A DNA stretch of 64,000 nt from Merdimonas sp963929015 (GCF_963929015.1 NZ_CAWVHE010000013.1:124001-188000), one strand, 5' to 3'. Positions 25,655 to 35,271 are shown, counted from the stretch's first letter. Made by a program: numbers and translations. The notes: a model not told the origin generated them from the letters alone.

Positions 25655-26368
25655 CTAGAAATATGAATAGATTAATTTGTGTTTTTCCAGATGCCGCAGC
25701 AGATAGTAAGGATTCAGGCTGATCTCTGTTCCGTCCCGATACAGATAGATTCCCAAATGCAAATGTACGTCAAACTTACCTGTCGTTCCTTCCGGTCCAT
25801 ATCCGGAATCCCCCATATACCCTAACAGTTCCCCGGCCCTTACACGTTCTCCTTCTTTTAGATTCCCATAGCTGTCCAGATGTGCGTAGTAATAATAAGT
25901 ACCACTATCAGATGTGATCCCGATGCGATATCCGCCTTTTTCCAGCCATCCCAGATTTGTCACCACCCCGTCGCAGATACTCAAAACAGGATACACTCCT
26001 CTCTCATTACAGGAAGCCATAAGATCGGTTCCCTCATGCCCAGAAACACCCTTGTAACTTCGCTCTTTCATCCAGGAATCGGTATAACTGATCTGCAGCG
26101 ATCGATCCGCACTGGATAGGGGAATCGGAAAATAAACCGCTTCTTTTTCCACATTTTCGAGGAGGTTTCTGCACTCCCTCGACAGAAGCTCCGTCTCCCG
26201 GCGCATGTCATCACAAAAAAACTCCCTGCGATATTCCGGATCCTCCGGCGTCAGCGCTCTTCTTTCATTTTCTTTTCCTTTCTCTTCCAGAGTTCTTATT
26301 CCTGTCGCGCAGAACAAAGCCAGAAGAGCCAATAAGACCATAAGATTTCTCCCGCTGCGATATTGCAT
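25655..26368 (-). CDS. M23-family peptidase (LytM-like), secreted or membrane-anchored
   Basis: A 237-residue protein starting with a hydrophobic segment (NLMVLLALLALFCATG, residues about 9-24) that acts as signal or anchor. The C-terminal M23 zinc-endopeptidase domain keeps the metal and catalytic residues: GHEGTDL, YYAHLDSYG and DVHLHLGIY. Such enzymes cut peptidoglycan crosslinks. The start at 26368 follows CGGAG; a longer reading frame runs through the pepD terminator hairpin and is not credible, though the ATG at 26395 is possible. Confidence 0.85.
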   Translation of the reverse strand: MQYRSGRNLMVLLALLALFCATGIRTLEEKGKENERRALTPEDPEYRREFFCDDMRRETELLSRECRNLLENVEKEAVYFPIPLSSADRSLQISYTDSWMKERSYKGVSGHEGTDLMASCNERGVYPVLSICDGVVTNLGWLEKGGYRIGITSDSGTYYYYAHLDSYGNLKEGERVRAGELLGYMGDSGYGPEGTTGKFDVHLHLGIYLYRDGTEISLNPYYLLRHLEKHKLIYSYF

Positions 26369-26421
26369 GGACTGTCTCCGGTTTTCATTTTTCATCAATA
26401 TATGAAAGCAGACGCAAAATA

Positions 26422-26452
26422 AGACCGGCGGCTTTTGATCGGCCGCCGGTCT
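26422..26452 (-). terminator. Terminator of pepD
   Basis: AGACCGGCGGC and GCCGCCGGTCT form a perfect 11-bp stem; read on the minus strand it is followed by TATTTTG. It lies 29 bases after the pepD stop. Confidence 0.75.
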
Positions 26453-26480
26453 GAAACAGGTTTTACTCTTTCCAGACAAA

Positions 26481-27929
26481 TTATTTACATTTCTTCAGAA
26501 TTGCCAGAAGATATTCCCAGGTTCTCTGCACAGATGCGATATCCAGATGTTCATTAAAAGAATGAATATCCAGAAGGTTGGGTCCGCAGGATACACAGTC
26601 CAGATCCGGACGCTTCCCTAAGAAAAGTCCGCACTCAAGTCCGGCATGCACTGCAGATACCACCGGTTCTTTCCCATACAGTTCTTTATAAGTCTCTACC
26701 ATGATCGGACGCAGTTTGGAGTCCAGCTTAAACTGCCATGCCGGATACTCTCCGGTCGTCTCTCCTCTGGCTCCCACCAGGATCGCACACTGTTCTACCT
26801 GCTCTCTCATCTGCTGTTTCCTGCTTTCTACAGAGCTGCGGATCAGGTACTGTGAGGTAACAGAGGTATCGTCACACTCCAACACGCCCAGGTTCAGGGA
26901 GCTTTCCACGATCCCTTTTAATTTGCGGCTGTATTCCTGCAGTCCGCTGGGCGCGATTTCCAGATATGCAATGATCCTTCTGGTAGAATCCTTGTCATAA
27001 GCATCCATGTGAACCTCTTTATCCGTCTCATAATCTACGGCAAGTCCGGGCTCTTCCCCCATAAACTCATCTGCCCAGATCTGACGCATCTCGTCGGTCA
27101 TCTCCGCCACTTTTTCTGCCTGGTCCGCAGGCACCAGCACGCCTGCAGTAGCATTCATTGTAATCACATTGGACTTGCTTCCGCCAAAAATCTCTGTCAG
27201 ACGCAGGTCTGTCTCCTTCCCCATACGGTACAGAAGCCGTCCCATCATTTTAATCGCATTTCCTCTTTGTTTATGGATCTCGTTTCCGGAATGCCCGCCC
27301 AGAAGCCCGTGGATATGTATCTTTACCAGTGTTCCCTGCGCCGCTTCCTTCTTTACCGGGATCACAGTCTTATAAAAAATGCCTCCGGCACATCCTGTAG
27401 TCAGGATTCCTTCTTCTTCCGAATCAATGTTGATCAGCATTTTTCCTTTTAACTGGGACAGATCCACTGCCTCGGCTCCGCCCATTCCCTGCTCTTCATC
27501 CACGGTAAATACCGCCTCAACAGGAGGATGCGGGATATCCTTACTGTCCAGGATCGCCATAGCCATGGCAACTGCGATACAGTCATCCCCTCCAAGGGAA
27601 GTGTCTCTTGCTCTTACATACCCGTCTTCCACATAAAGATCCAGTCCGTCCCTGCTAAAATCGTGAGTCGAGTCCGGTGTCTTCTCACAGACCATGTCCA
27701 GATGCCCCTGCAGGATAACCGGCTCACTGTTCTCATATCCGGCAGTCCCCGGTTTTTTTATGATTACATTATTGGTGTCGTCCTGAGCGACTTCCAGCCC
27801 TCTTTCCTTTGCAAACGCCACGCAGTAATCACTGATACGCTTGGTATCGAAGGTTTCATGGGGAATTTTGCAGAGCTCCTCAAAAAAATGGAACACCTGC
27901 TTTGGTTCAAGATTTTCTAATACAGCCAT
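26481..27929 (-). CDS. pepD: Aminoacyl-histidine dipeptidase PepD
   Basis: A 482-residue M20-family metallopeptidase that hydrolyses Xaa-His and related dipeptides. Zinc ligands are visible in ILQGHLDMVCEK, SLGGDDCIAVAMA and DEEQGMGGAEAV, with VHAGLECGLF and DIHSFNEHLD near the C-terminus. Length matches the PepD subgroup. Its own promoter (TTGAAT-N17-CATAAT) and terminator make it a one-gene unit. Confidence 0.93.
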   Translation of the reverse strand: MAVLENLEPKQVFHFFEELCKIPHETFDTKRISDYCVAFAKERGLEVAQDDTNNVIIKKPGTAGYENSEPVILQGHLDMVCEKTPDSTHDFSRDGLDLYVEDGYVRARDTSLGGDDCIAVAMAMAILDSKDIPHPPVEAVFTVDEEQGMGGAEAVDLSQLKGKMLINIDSEEEGILTTGCAGGIFYKTVIPVKKEAAQGTLVKIHIHGLLGGHSGNEIHKQRGNAIKMMGRLLYRMGKETDLRLTEIFGGSKSNVITMNATAGVLVPADQAEKVAEMTDEMRQIWADEFMGEEPGLAVDYETDKEVHMDAYDKDSTRRIIAYLEIAPSGLQEYSRKLKGIVESSLNLGVLECDDTSVTSQYLIRSSVESRKQQMREQVEQCAILVGARGETTGEYPAWQFKLDSKLRPIMVETYKELYGKEPVVSAVHAGLECGLFLGKRPDLDCVSCGPNLLDIHSFNEHLDIASVQRTWEYLLAILKKCK

Positions 27930-27969
27930 TTCTTTTTCCCTCTCTTCATTAGATTTTTACTCTACGCTT

Positions 27970-27998
27970 ATTATGGAACATTTGTGATAAAAATTCAA
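27970..27998 (-). promoter_or_regulatory. pepD promoter
   Basis: TTGAAT (27993-27998) and CATAAT (27970-27975) are 17 bases apart on the minus strand, 41 bases before the pepD start, in the region divergent from the ylbJ-type gene. Confidence 0.55.
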
Positions 27999-28047
27999 GC
28001 TTCCCCATAAAAATGAATTAAGAATTCCAAAGGGAAGGAGATCCCCC

Positions 28048-29031
28048 TTGAAACACCTCCAGACTGCTATACTGCCGACGCTTTGCTTCCTCCTCCTTTT
28101 ATGCTTTCCCGGCACAGTATTCCAGGGAGCAAAAAGCGGACTTCTTCTCTGGTTCCACACAGTTCTTCCCACACTGCTTCCTTTTTTTATCGCAGCAAAT
28201 TATCTGATCCGCACAGACGCGGCCGGATGGATTTCCCGGCTCACCGCGCCGGTTTTCTGCCGTCTCCTGAACATAACTCCTTACGGCTGTTTCGTCCTGA
28301 TCTGCGGATTCCTCTGTGGATACCCGACCGGCGCCAAAACTGCCGCGGACCTCCTAAGAGCCGGCAGGATCTCTCCTTCTGAATGCTGCTATCTGTTATC
28401 CTTCTGTAACAATGCAAGCCCTGGATTTATCCTGAACTTTCTGGTCCTTCAGTGTCTGAAATCCCCGGATCTTGCACTGCCTTCTCTCGTACTCCTCCTT
28501 GGCGTTCCTCTTCTGTTTTCCGCCGTCTTCTACCGCCTGCATTTCCCCCTTGCCCACCGGCGTTCCGGGACATCTTCCAGACCCGAAATACCGGCGGACA
28601 ACACTGCAAATAAGGCGTTGCGCGCTTTATCTTTCAAACCAGACAAAGGCTCCGCCGGCATGGCAGACCTCTGTATCATGGACGGCATCAGCTCGATCAC
28701 CCGGATTGGCGGATACATCATGTTATTTTCTATCTTTTTTTCCCTTCTCCAAAGAATCCCGGATCCGCCTCTTTTTGTGAAGTTTCTGATCTCCACTGTA
28801 GAAATGACTACAGGCGCCATGTATCTGTGCAGCCTTGGAGCAGATGGCGCCCTGGAATATGCAGCCGCTATTTTTCTGATTTCTTTTGGCGGGCTTTGCT
28901 GCGCCGCCCAGACATTCTCTGTCATCAGGGATGCCGGGATTCCCCGTTTCCCTTATATCGCAGAAAAGCTGGCCACCGCATGTGTGACCAGCCTGATCGC
29001 TTATTTCTATTATGTTGCAATATATAACTAG
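28048..29031 (+). CDS. ylbJ: YlbJ/SpoVV-type sporulation integral membrane protein
   Basis: A 327-residue polytopic membrane protein with nucleoside-recognition-like motifs (LLPFFIAANYLI, GFLCGYPTGAKTAADL, CNNASPGFIL). The family includes Bacillus YlbJ (SpoVV), which helps move dipicolinic acid into the forespore. Start is a TTG at 28048, eight bases after AAGGAG. It is somewhat short for the family. It lies near coaD and rsmD, as in Bacillus, which supports the assignment. Role in this host is inference. Confidence 0.82.
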   Translation: MKHLQTAILPTLCFLLLLCFPGTVFQGAKSGLLLWFHTVLPTLLPFFIAANYLIRTDAAGWISRLTAPVFCRLLNITPYGCFVLICGFLCGYPTGAKTAADLLRAGRISPSECCYLLSFCNNASPGFILNFLVLQCLKSPDLALPSLVLLLGVPLLFSAVFYRLHFPLAHRRSGTSSRPEIPADNTANKALRALSFKPDKGSAGMADLCIMDGISSITRIGGYIMLFSIFFSLLQRIPDPPLFVKFLISTVEMTTGAMYLCSLGADGALEYAAAIFLISFGGLCCAAQTFSVIRDAGIPRFPYIAEKLATACVTSLIAYFYYVAIYN

Positions 29032-29033
29032 GA

Positions 29034-29669
29034 TTACTCCGCTGCCCCATTGTCAACGAAATCAAAAGATTCCTGCTTTTCTTCTTCCTGATCCCCGCCG
29101 AACTCTGCCTCCAGACCTCTTGCCGACTGCTCCGGAATCTCCAGTTCAGAACGATTGTTCCGCACCATATCGTAGCACTCCTGCAGAGAATTTACCAGTC
29201 CGTCATATTTGGTCGTATAACTGTCCAGTGTGTGCCCGATGATGCTCTCCGCGTTTGCCAGCAGATCATCGGTATACTGCATTGCCCCGATACGGATGTC
29301 ATTGGCATCGCTGGTGGCATTGTCCAGGATCTGCTGCGCCTGCTCAGTAGCGGCGGTTACGATCTCATTTGCCTGTGCATAGGCCTGCTGCATGATCTCA
29401 TGCTCGCTGACCAGCTCGTTGGTATGGATCTGCGCCTCTTCGATCATGCTGTCAGCCTTTGCCTGTGCGTCAGCCAGGATGGCGTCCTTATTTGCGATGA
29501 TCTTCTGGTAGCGCTTTATCTCATCCGGAGTCTTCATCCGCAGTTCCCTTAACATCTCGTCCATCTGGTCTTTATTTACAATAATCTTGGATGTGGACAG
29601 CGGCTGAAACTTACAGCTGTCGATGTACTCCTCGATTTCTTCAATGATCTGTTCAATACGGCTGCTCAT
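29034..29669 (-). CDS. Coiled-coil protein of unknown role beside coaD
   Basis: A 211-residue soluble, acidic protein. Residues about 55-150 form long Ala/Glu/Gln-rich helices (KRYQKIIANKDAILADAQAKAD, AYAQANEIVTAATEQAQQIL) resembling stalk subunits of rotary ATPases and DivIVA-like scaffolds, but there is no membrane segment or ATPase neighbour. It overlaps the coaD stop by four bases, so it is expressed with coaD and rsmD. Similar genes at this spot are common in Lachnospiraceae. Function unknown. Confidence 0.8.
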   Translation of the reverse strand: MSSRIEQIIEEIEEYIDSCKFQPLSTSKIIVNKDQMDEMLRELRMKTPDEIKRYQKIIANKDAILADAQAKADSMIEEAQIHTNELVSEHEIMQQAYAQANEIVTAATEQAQQILDNATSDANDIRIGAMQYTDDLLANAESIIGHTLDSYTTKYDGLVNSLQECYDMVRNNRSELEIPEQSARGLEAEFGGDQEEEKQESFDFVDNGAAE

Positions 29670-30163
29670 AATTTACACTCTCCTTTTACATTCATTTTCT
29701 CTTTTATGCAGTCTGATACATAATCAGGTACAAACTGAGAAATATCCCCTCCAAAAGCTGCCACTTCCTTTACCATGGTAGAACTCAAATACGAATATTC
29801 CAGGCTGGTGGTCAAAAACACTGTCTCCACTTCCGGCTCCAGTTTATGATTGGTCTGGGCCATCTGCAGCTCATACTCAAAATCCGTAATCGCGCGCAGC
29901 CCGCGGAACACTATGTCCGCCTTTGATCTTCTTGCAAAATCTACCAACAGCCCCTCAAAGGGCTCTATTTTGACATTTGGCATATCTTTTGTTACTTCTT
30001 TTAACATTCTAACACGTTCTTTTACAGAAAACAACGGGGTTTTTGCTTTATTATAAAGCACTCCGACAATTAATTCATCCACCAGTCTGGAAGATCTGCG
30101 GATGATATCCAGATGCCCCAGCGTTACCGGGTCAAAACTTCCCGGATAGATTCCTCTTAACAT
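29666..30163 (-). CDS. coaD: Pantetheine-phosphate adenylyltransferase
   Basis: Fourth step of coenzyme A synthesis. The 165-residue enzyme has GSFDPVTLGHLDII near the start, RGLRAITDFEYELQMA, and the C-terminal SSTMVKEVA that completes the ATP site. It overlaps the rsmD end by seven bases and the coiled-coil gene start by four. The rsmD-coaD pair is conserved in Firmicutes. Confidence 0.97.
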   Translation of the reverse strand: MLRGIYPGSFDPVTLGHLDIIRRSSRLVDELIVGVLYNKAKTPLFSVKERVRMLKEVTKDMPNVKIEPFEGLLVDFARRSKADIVFRGLRAITDFEYELQMAQTNHKLEPEVETVFLTTSLEYSYLSSTMVKEVAAFGGDISQFVPDYVSDCIKEKMNVKGECKL

Positions 30164-30732
30164 ACTTCTTTCCTTCCCGCAGGCGTCAGAAACACATGCT
30201 TGTTTGTCTTGTATTCTTTGATTTTTAAAATATCGTATCCCAGATCCTCCGCATAAGACAGATCCGTGTCTTTCGAGGCTTCGACGATCACCACGCCCCG
30301 GTCCGCGATCAGATCAGAATCCGCCAGATAAGTGAGGACTTTTTTCTCCCATTCCTGCCCATAGGGCGGATCCATAAAGATATAGTCAAACTGCTTTTCC
30401 CCCTCCAGCTTATACAATGCAGTCATCACATCCATAGACATGGTCATTCCTCTGGATTCCAGATGGGTTTTTTTCAGATTCTCTTTGACACAGGCCATTG
30501 CCCTGGGATTCTGTTCTACAAAAACAGCTTCCATGGCTCCTCTGCTTAAAGCCTCAATGCCGATTGCTCCGCTTCCTGCAAACAGATCCAGGAACACACA
30601 GTCATACAGGAAGGGGGCGATCACATTAAAAAGCGTCTCTTTGATCCTGTCAGTGGTCGGTCTGGTGCCAAGTCCTTCTATCGTTTTCAGTTGAGTGCGT
30701 TTTGCACTTCCGGCGATCACTCTCATCTGCAT
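30157..30732 (-). CDS. rsmD: 16S rRNA (guanine966-N2)-methyltransferase
   Basis: A 191-residue SAM-dependent methyltransferase of the RsmD family. MRVIAGSAK starts the conserved region (the true start may be the ATG two codons in), DLFAGSGAIGIEALSRGA binds SAM and MDPPYGQEW is the catalytic D/N-PPY motif of amino-group methyltransferases. It precedes coaD as in most Firmicutes. Confidence 0.94.
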   Translation of the reverse strand: MQMRVIAGSAKRTQLKTIEGLGTRPTTDRIKETLFNVIAPFLYDCVFLDLFAGSGAIGIEALSRGAMEAVFVEQNPRAMACVKENLKKTHLESRGMTMSMDVMTALYKLEGEKQFDYIFMDPPYGQEWEKKVLTYLADSDLIADRGVVIVEASKDTDLSYAEDLGYDILKIKEYKTNKHVFLTPAGRKEVC

Positions 30733-30785
30733 CTGCTCCTTTTTCTTCTGGTTTTACTTTTCCGGCAATCCCCTTATCCTGTGAT

Positions 30786-32489
30786 TTACAGGTGCAGTCC
30801 CCGGTAACGGTTGATACAGGCAAACAGTTCCTGTTTTCTGGGAAGGCAGAGATTCCCTGGAATCATCCCGGCTCCTGTCAGCGCCTTCCATCCATCCAGG
30901 TCCACCCTCTGATAGATATTGTCAACGATCTGACGAATAGCAGTCTTTCCGTCCATCAGCTCCTCTTCTGCATATTTCATCATATATCCCAGGCATTCCA
31001 GCTGCTCGCTGTCCGCCAGCTGTTCCACATATCGTAAGTCGATATGCTCCTGTCCCAGAGTCACTGCGTCTCTTCCCATAGTCTTGATCTTGATCCGTCC
31101 CTTATGGTAAATCCCCGGATTAGATCTGGGACAACGGTCAAATCCCGGCCTCTTTACAGCTCCTTCTGGAAAATGCAGAGCCGGATATCCTTCCGCCGCT
31201 TTTTTGGCCATCTCCGTAATATCCTTTGGCACATAGTGATCCATCTGGATGATATGATCGGCGATCTGAAAATAAGCGCCGGAACTTCCTGCCACCAGGA
31301 TTGTGGAGATCCCGCATGTGCGGTATAACTCTCCCGCCCGTTCAATAAACGGAGTGATCGGTTCCATCTCCCTGCATATCACCTGCTGCATCAGTTCGTC
31401 CCGCACCATAAAATTCGTAGCGCTGGTATCTTCATCAATCAGAAAGGCCGAAGCTCCGGCTTCCATGGCCTCCACCACATTAGCGGCCTGTGAAGTACTG
31501 CCGCTGGCGTCTTCTGTATCAAAAGCTTCTGTATCCTTTTGATTTGGAAGATTTGTGATAAACATAGAGATATCCGTATGTTTGATGGAACGTCCGTCTT
31601 CCGCCCTGATCTTAACTGCATCCGCATCTGTCACCACATATTCTCTTCCGTCTCCCGCAATGTGAGGATACACACACAGCTCCAGCGCCTTTAACAGTGT
31701 GGATTTCCCGTGGTAACCTCCTCCTACGATCAGCGTAATCCCTCTGGGGATCCCCATCCCAGTGATCCTGCCCCGGAAAGGAAGATCCATTTCCACTTTC
31801 ATAGATTCCGGAGACACAAACGGCACGCCGCCCTTCATAGGACGCTGAGACACACCGGACTCTCTTGGGAGAACCGACCCGTCCGCCACGAAGGCCACCA
31901 GCCCACGTGCCTTTAGCTGTTCCCTGATATACGCCTGATCCTCTGCCAGTTCCATGATCCGTTCCGTCCGCTTCTGATCCAGATTGCGGCAGATACAGGA
32001 GTTTCTGACACACTGTGGAAGAAAGTCAAAAATAATTTTTACAAGCTCCCTGGCATTAATGGTGCGCCCATTGGCCGGGAATCCCACTGCAAACCTGATC
32101 ACGATGTCCCCGGTCAAAGGATCAATACTGCAGGCGCTTCGCTCCAGCACCTCCTGCCCGCATCTGGTCACAGACAAAAGTCCGCTTTTGCCTGATCCTT
32201 TTGCCTGAAAAGAATACTTCCCCGCGGTTTCCCCGAATCTGCGGATCAGCTCATCCTGAAGCGCAACCCTCTTATGGGGCTTATCATAAAGCTTTTCCGG
32301 GAATCCTGCTGTCCTTCCTTTCACCTCAATGTGAAGCGCGGATGGACCGGCAAAAGGGTCTCCCTGAACATGGTCGATCCCCAGTCGGTACCCCGGAAAC
32401 TGATACAAACCTTTCGTCTCTTTATATGCCGGATATCCTTTTCTGTCGATCCGGCCCAGTAATTGTCTTAAATCTTCTGCTGTTTTCAT
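30786..32489 (-). CDS. ABC-type ATPase of the COG3044/PF09818 family
   Basis: A 567-residue soluble protein with an ABC-like ATPase core and no membrane segments. The Walker A is GGGYHGKSTLL and the Walker B-like segment is FLIDEDTSATNFM. The N-terminal third (LLGRIDRKGYPAYKET, GDPFAGPSALHIEV) is the family-specific domain, thought to bind nucleic acid by analogy with a trypanosome RNA-editing protein. The bacterial function is unknown. It stands in a run with the pentapeptide gene one base upstream. Confidence 0.88.
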   Translation of the reverse strand: MKTAEDLRQLLGRIDRKGYPAYKETKGLYQFPGYRLGIDHVQGDPFAGPSALHIEVKGRTAGFPEKLYDKPHKRVALQDELIRRFGETAGKYSFQAKGSGKSGLLSVTRCGQEVLERSACSIDPLTGDIVIRFAVGFPANGRTINARELVKIIFDFLPQCVRNSCICRNLDQKRTERIMELAEDQAYIREQLKARGLVAFVADGSVLPRESGVSQRPMKGGVPFVSPESMKVEMDLPFRGRITGMGIPRGITLIVGGGYHGKSTLLKALELCVYPHIAGDGREYVVTDADAVKIRAEDGRSIKHTDISMFITNLPNQKDTEAFDTEDASGSTSQAANVVEAMEAGASAFLIDEDTSATNFMVRDELMQQVICREMEPITPFIERAGELYRTCGISTILVAGSSGAYFQIADHIIQMDHYVPKDITEMAKKAAEGYPALHFPEGAVKRPGFDRCPRSNPGIYHKGRIKIKTMGRDAVTLGQEHIDLRYVEQLADSEQLECLGYMMKYAEEELMDGKTAIRQIVDNIYQRVDLDGWKALTGAGMIPGNLCLPRKQELFACINRYRGLHL

Positions 32490-32490
32490 A

Positions 32491-33210
32491 TTAATATGCC
32501 TTCGCCTCTTCCCTTGTCATCCAGAAATGAATGCCTGTGGTGGAATCCATCCACCGATCCTCATTAAAATCTCTGACTTCCACCCATTCTCCTTTTTTAT
32601 AGATGAAATTTTCATCCACCAGAGACCAGGCCTCGTCAAATTCTTCTGTATAATCAAAGCTTTTAATTGTCAACACCTTCGCCCTGCTGCAACGGCAGGA
32701 AGGCAGTGTGGCGGAAGTACGTTTTGCGTCCGCCGGGATCAGAAGCTGTACCAGACGGTCATTGAAACATTTTTTATATCCGAGAAATGCTCCTGTTTCC
32801 GGACAGCGCATCCGAAACCACTGCGTGTCTGCATCTGACCGGATACCCTTCAGATCCGCATGCTCCAGTATGGCGCCAAAAAGATTGGCTCCGCTGATAT
32901 TACTGTTCCGAAGATCACAGTACCGGAAGGACGCCGTTTTCAGATTGGCATTCTGGAAATCAGCGTCTTTTAACGGACATCCGTCAAAAAGAGCGTTTTC
33001 AAGACTGCTCCCGGAAAAATCCACCTGATTTAAAGTCGATCCCTGAAAAGAAGACAGCGTAAAATCTATATTACTTAAATCCCAGCCGGTAAGATCCGCA
33101 TGCTCCAGTTCCCGTTCCCGAAAAAGAAGCCTCTCTCCCGTCTGTCTTTGCACTAACGCTTTCTTTAATTCTTCCTTTGACAGCCACTTCATTGCTCCTG
33201 CCATGGTCAC
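32491..33210 (-). CDS. Pentapeptide-repeat protein
   Basis: A 239-residue protein. Residues about 35-130 are pentapeptide repeats of the A(D/N)LxX type (LEHADLTGWDLSN, LKDADFQNANLKTASF, ISGANLFGAILEHADLKG), which fold into a right-handed quadrilateral helix. The C-terminal part is unrelated and ends WMDSTTGIHFWMTREEA. Some family members mimic DNA and protect gyrase, but nothing here proves that. The start overlaps the divergent maf upstream region. Confidence 0.85.
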   Translation of the reverse strand: MTMAGAMKWLSKEELKKALVQRQTGERLLFRERELEHADLTGWDLSNIDFTLSSFQGSTLNQVDFSGSSLENALFDGCPLKDADFQNANLKTASFRYCDLRNSNISGANLFGAILEHADLKGIRSDADTQWFRMRCPETGAFLGYKKCFNDRLVQLLIPADAKRTSATLPSCRCSRAKVLTIKSFDYTEEFDEAWSLVDENFIYKKGEWVEVRDFNEDRWMDSTTGIHFWMTREEAKAY

Positions 33211-33305
33211 CGCCCCTTTTTCCTGTTTTCAAAAGCAACTCATTCCTGTATACTGTATTTTAACATATAATCTATGTTTTTCAACATGCTTATTTTCAAC
33301 AGGTC

Positions 33306-33334
33306 TCGACATGCGTACCACCAGGATTTATAAT
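33306..33334 (+). promoter_or_regulatory. maf promoter
   Basis: TCGACA (33306-33311) and TATAAT (33329-33334) are 17 bases apart, 39 bases before the maf ATG. Confidence 0.6.
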
Positions 33335-33373
33335 AGAGAGCAGTATCTATCTTTGCAGAAAGGAAAATCAGTC

Positions 33374-33946
33374 ATGAAATATATTTTAGCTTCTGCGTCT
33401 CCACGCAGAAAGGAACTGCTCACCCAGGCAGGTCTTGCCTTTGAAGCAGTTCCTTCTCATATAAAAGAAATCATCAGAAAAGAAGATCCGGCAGAGATCG
33501 TGATGGACCTGTCTCTCCAGAAAGCCGAAGATGTTTACCGGACTCTGCAGCCGGTAAACCGCACAGTGATCGGCGCGGATACCATCGTCGTCTATCAGGG
33601 CGAGATCCTTGGAAAACCGGCCGATGCTTCCGAAGCTATGGATATGTTAAGCCTGCTGGCCGGCCGGACCCATCAGGTGTACACCGGCGTCACCCTGATC
33701 TTAAACAGAGGCGGTGATCCGACTGTGCGAAGTTTTTATGAAAAGACCGATGTGACTTTCTATCCCATCGACCGTTTTGATCTGCAGGATTATATCGCCT
33801 CCGGCGATCCTCTTGACAAGGCCGGAGCCTATGGCATCCAGGGCCCCTTCGCCATCCATGTGAAAGAGATCCACGGAGACTACAATAACGTAGTGGGGCT
33901 TCCCATCGCCCGTCTTTATCAGGAACTGAAAACCTTTCCGGATTAA
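33374..33946 (+). CDS. maf: Maf-family nucleoside triphosphate pyrophosphatase
   Basis: A 190-residue Maf protein that hydrolyses non-canonical or excess nucleoside triphosphates (dTTP/UTP type in many relatives). Signatures are LASASPRRKELL at the start, VIGADTIVVYQGEILGKP in the middle and KAGAYGIQGPFA near the end. The start at 33374 follows AGAAAGGA; the longer open frame covers the promoter. It converges with the aminotransferase gene, and the two stops share one TTAA. Confidence 0.94.
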   Translation: MKYILASASPRRKELLTQAGLAFEAVPSHIKEIIRKEDPAEIVMDLSLQKAEDVYRTLQPVNRTVIGADTIVVYQGEILGKPADASEAMDMLSLLAGRTHQVYTGVTLILNRGGDPTVRSFYEKTDVTFYPIDRFDLQDYIASGDPLDKAGAYGIQGPFAIHVKEIHGDYNNVVGLPIARLYQELKTFPD

Positions 33947-35184
33947 CCGGCCATCTTCATATCCAGATATTTCGCCGCTGCTTCGTCAATGGATTCTCTC
34001 ATTACGCGGATCAACTGATCTACGTCTTTTTTCGAGGCGATCAGCGGCGGGATCATCCGGTTGACACGGTCGCCGATCGCTGTAAACAGTACTTTTCGCT
34101 CCAGCGCCTCATGCTTTACCTCCGCCGCGATCGGAAGATCATACTCGCATCCCACCAGAAGACCTTTTCCACGAGCTTCTTTTACATGAGGGAGTTTTGC
34201 AAGTTCCTGTCTCAGATACCGTCCTACTCTTCTTGCATTTCCGCTTAAATCTTTGTCAAGAATCTCTGTAACCGAAGCGAGCGCTGCCGCACAGGCAACC
34301 GCGTGGCCCGCATAAGTAGAGCCGTGAGTTCCCGGCGTAAAGGCTCTGGCAACCTCATTTGTCGCGCAGCAGGCGCCAATTGGCATGCCGCCTCCCATAG
34401 CCTTTGCCATAGAAACAAGATCCGGTTTCACGCCATACCCCATATATGCCATCGGAGTTCCGGTGCGTCCCCATCCGGTCTGCACCTCATCCAGAAGAAG
34501 CAGCAGGCCTTTCTCATCGCACAGTTTCCTAAGTCCTTCCATAAATTCCTGGGTAGCCGGATATACTCCGCCTTCTCCCTGTACAGGCTCAATCATGATC
34601 GCAATAGTATGGTCTGTGACCTTTGACGCAAAATCCTCCAGGTTATTATATTCTGCATAGGTAAATCCTTCCAGCATAGGGCCGAATCCCTGTTGGATCG
34701 CGGTGTCCGGCTGACCTGTTGCCGCCATGGATCCAAAGGTTCTTCCATGGAATCCTTTCTGTGCTGTAATGATATGATATTTATCCGGTCCATAATGGTC
34801 GATCCCGTATTTTCTTGCCATTTTGATCATACATTCATTGGCCTCTGTACCGGAATTCTGATAAAAAATCTTATCCATTCCAATGGTATCACAGATCTTT
34901 TTTGCCAGCAGTGCCTGCGGAATCGTGTACGGATAATTGAAGGTATGCATGATATCATCCATCTGATCTTTGGCCGCCTTTACCACTTCCGGATTGCAGT
35001 TTCCGGGGCTGTTGACTGCTACGCCGCCGTAGAAATCCAGATATGGTGTCCCTTTTTCATCATACAGGTACATGCCTTCGGCCCGCTCTGCGATAAAATC
35101 ATACCGCTCATAAGTTTCCACCATATACTTGTTTACCATTGCCTTTAATTCCTCTGCTGTAAGTCCCGTATCTCTTAATCTCAT
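33943..35184 (-). CDS. Class III PLP-dependent aminotransferase (acetylornithine/ornithine-type)
   Basis: A 413-residue fold-type I aminotransferase. Typical features are DFYGGVAVNSPGNCNP, NSGTEANECMIKMAR, LLLDEVQTGWGRTG and the PLP lysine in SMAKAMGGGMPIGA, followed by GTHGSTYAGHAVACAAA. Relatives act on acetylornithine, ornithine or 4-aminobutyrate; no arginine genes adjoin it, so the substrate is open. Overlaps maf tail to tail. Confidence 0.87.
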   Translation of the reverse strand: MRLRDTGLTAEELKAMVNKYMVETYERYDFIAERAEGMYLYDEKGTPYLDFYGGVAVNSPGNCNPEVVKAAKDQMDDIMHTFNYPYTIPQALLAKKICDTIGMDKIFYQNSGTEANECMIKMARKYGIDHYGPDKYHIITAQKGFHGRTFGSMAATGQPDTAIQQGFGPMLEGFTYAEYNNLEDFASKVTDHTIAIMIEPVQGEGGVYPATQEFMEGLRKLCDEKGLLLLLDEVQTGWGRTGTPMAYMGYGVKPDLVSMAKAMGGGMPIGACCATNEVARAFTPGTHGSTYAGHAVACAAALASVTEILDKDLSGNARRVGRYLRQELAKLPHVKEARGKGLLVGCEYDLPIAAEVKHEALERKVLFTAIGDRVNRMIPPLIASKKDVDQLIRVMRESIDEAAAKYLDMKMAG

Positions 35185-35271
35185 GATATACTCCTTTCTC
35201 TTCCCTTGTTGCGGTTATCCACTGCCGTTTTCATAAGAAGGAATCCTGCTTTGCACGATTTCCTATGAAGC

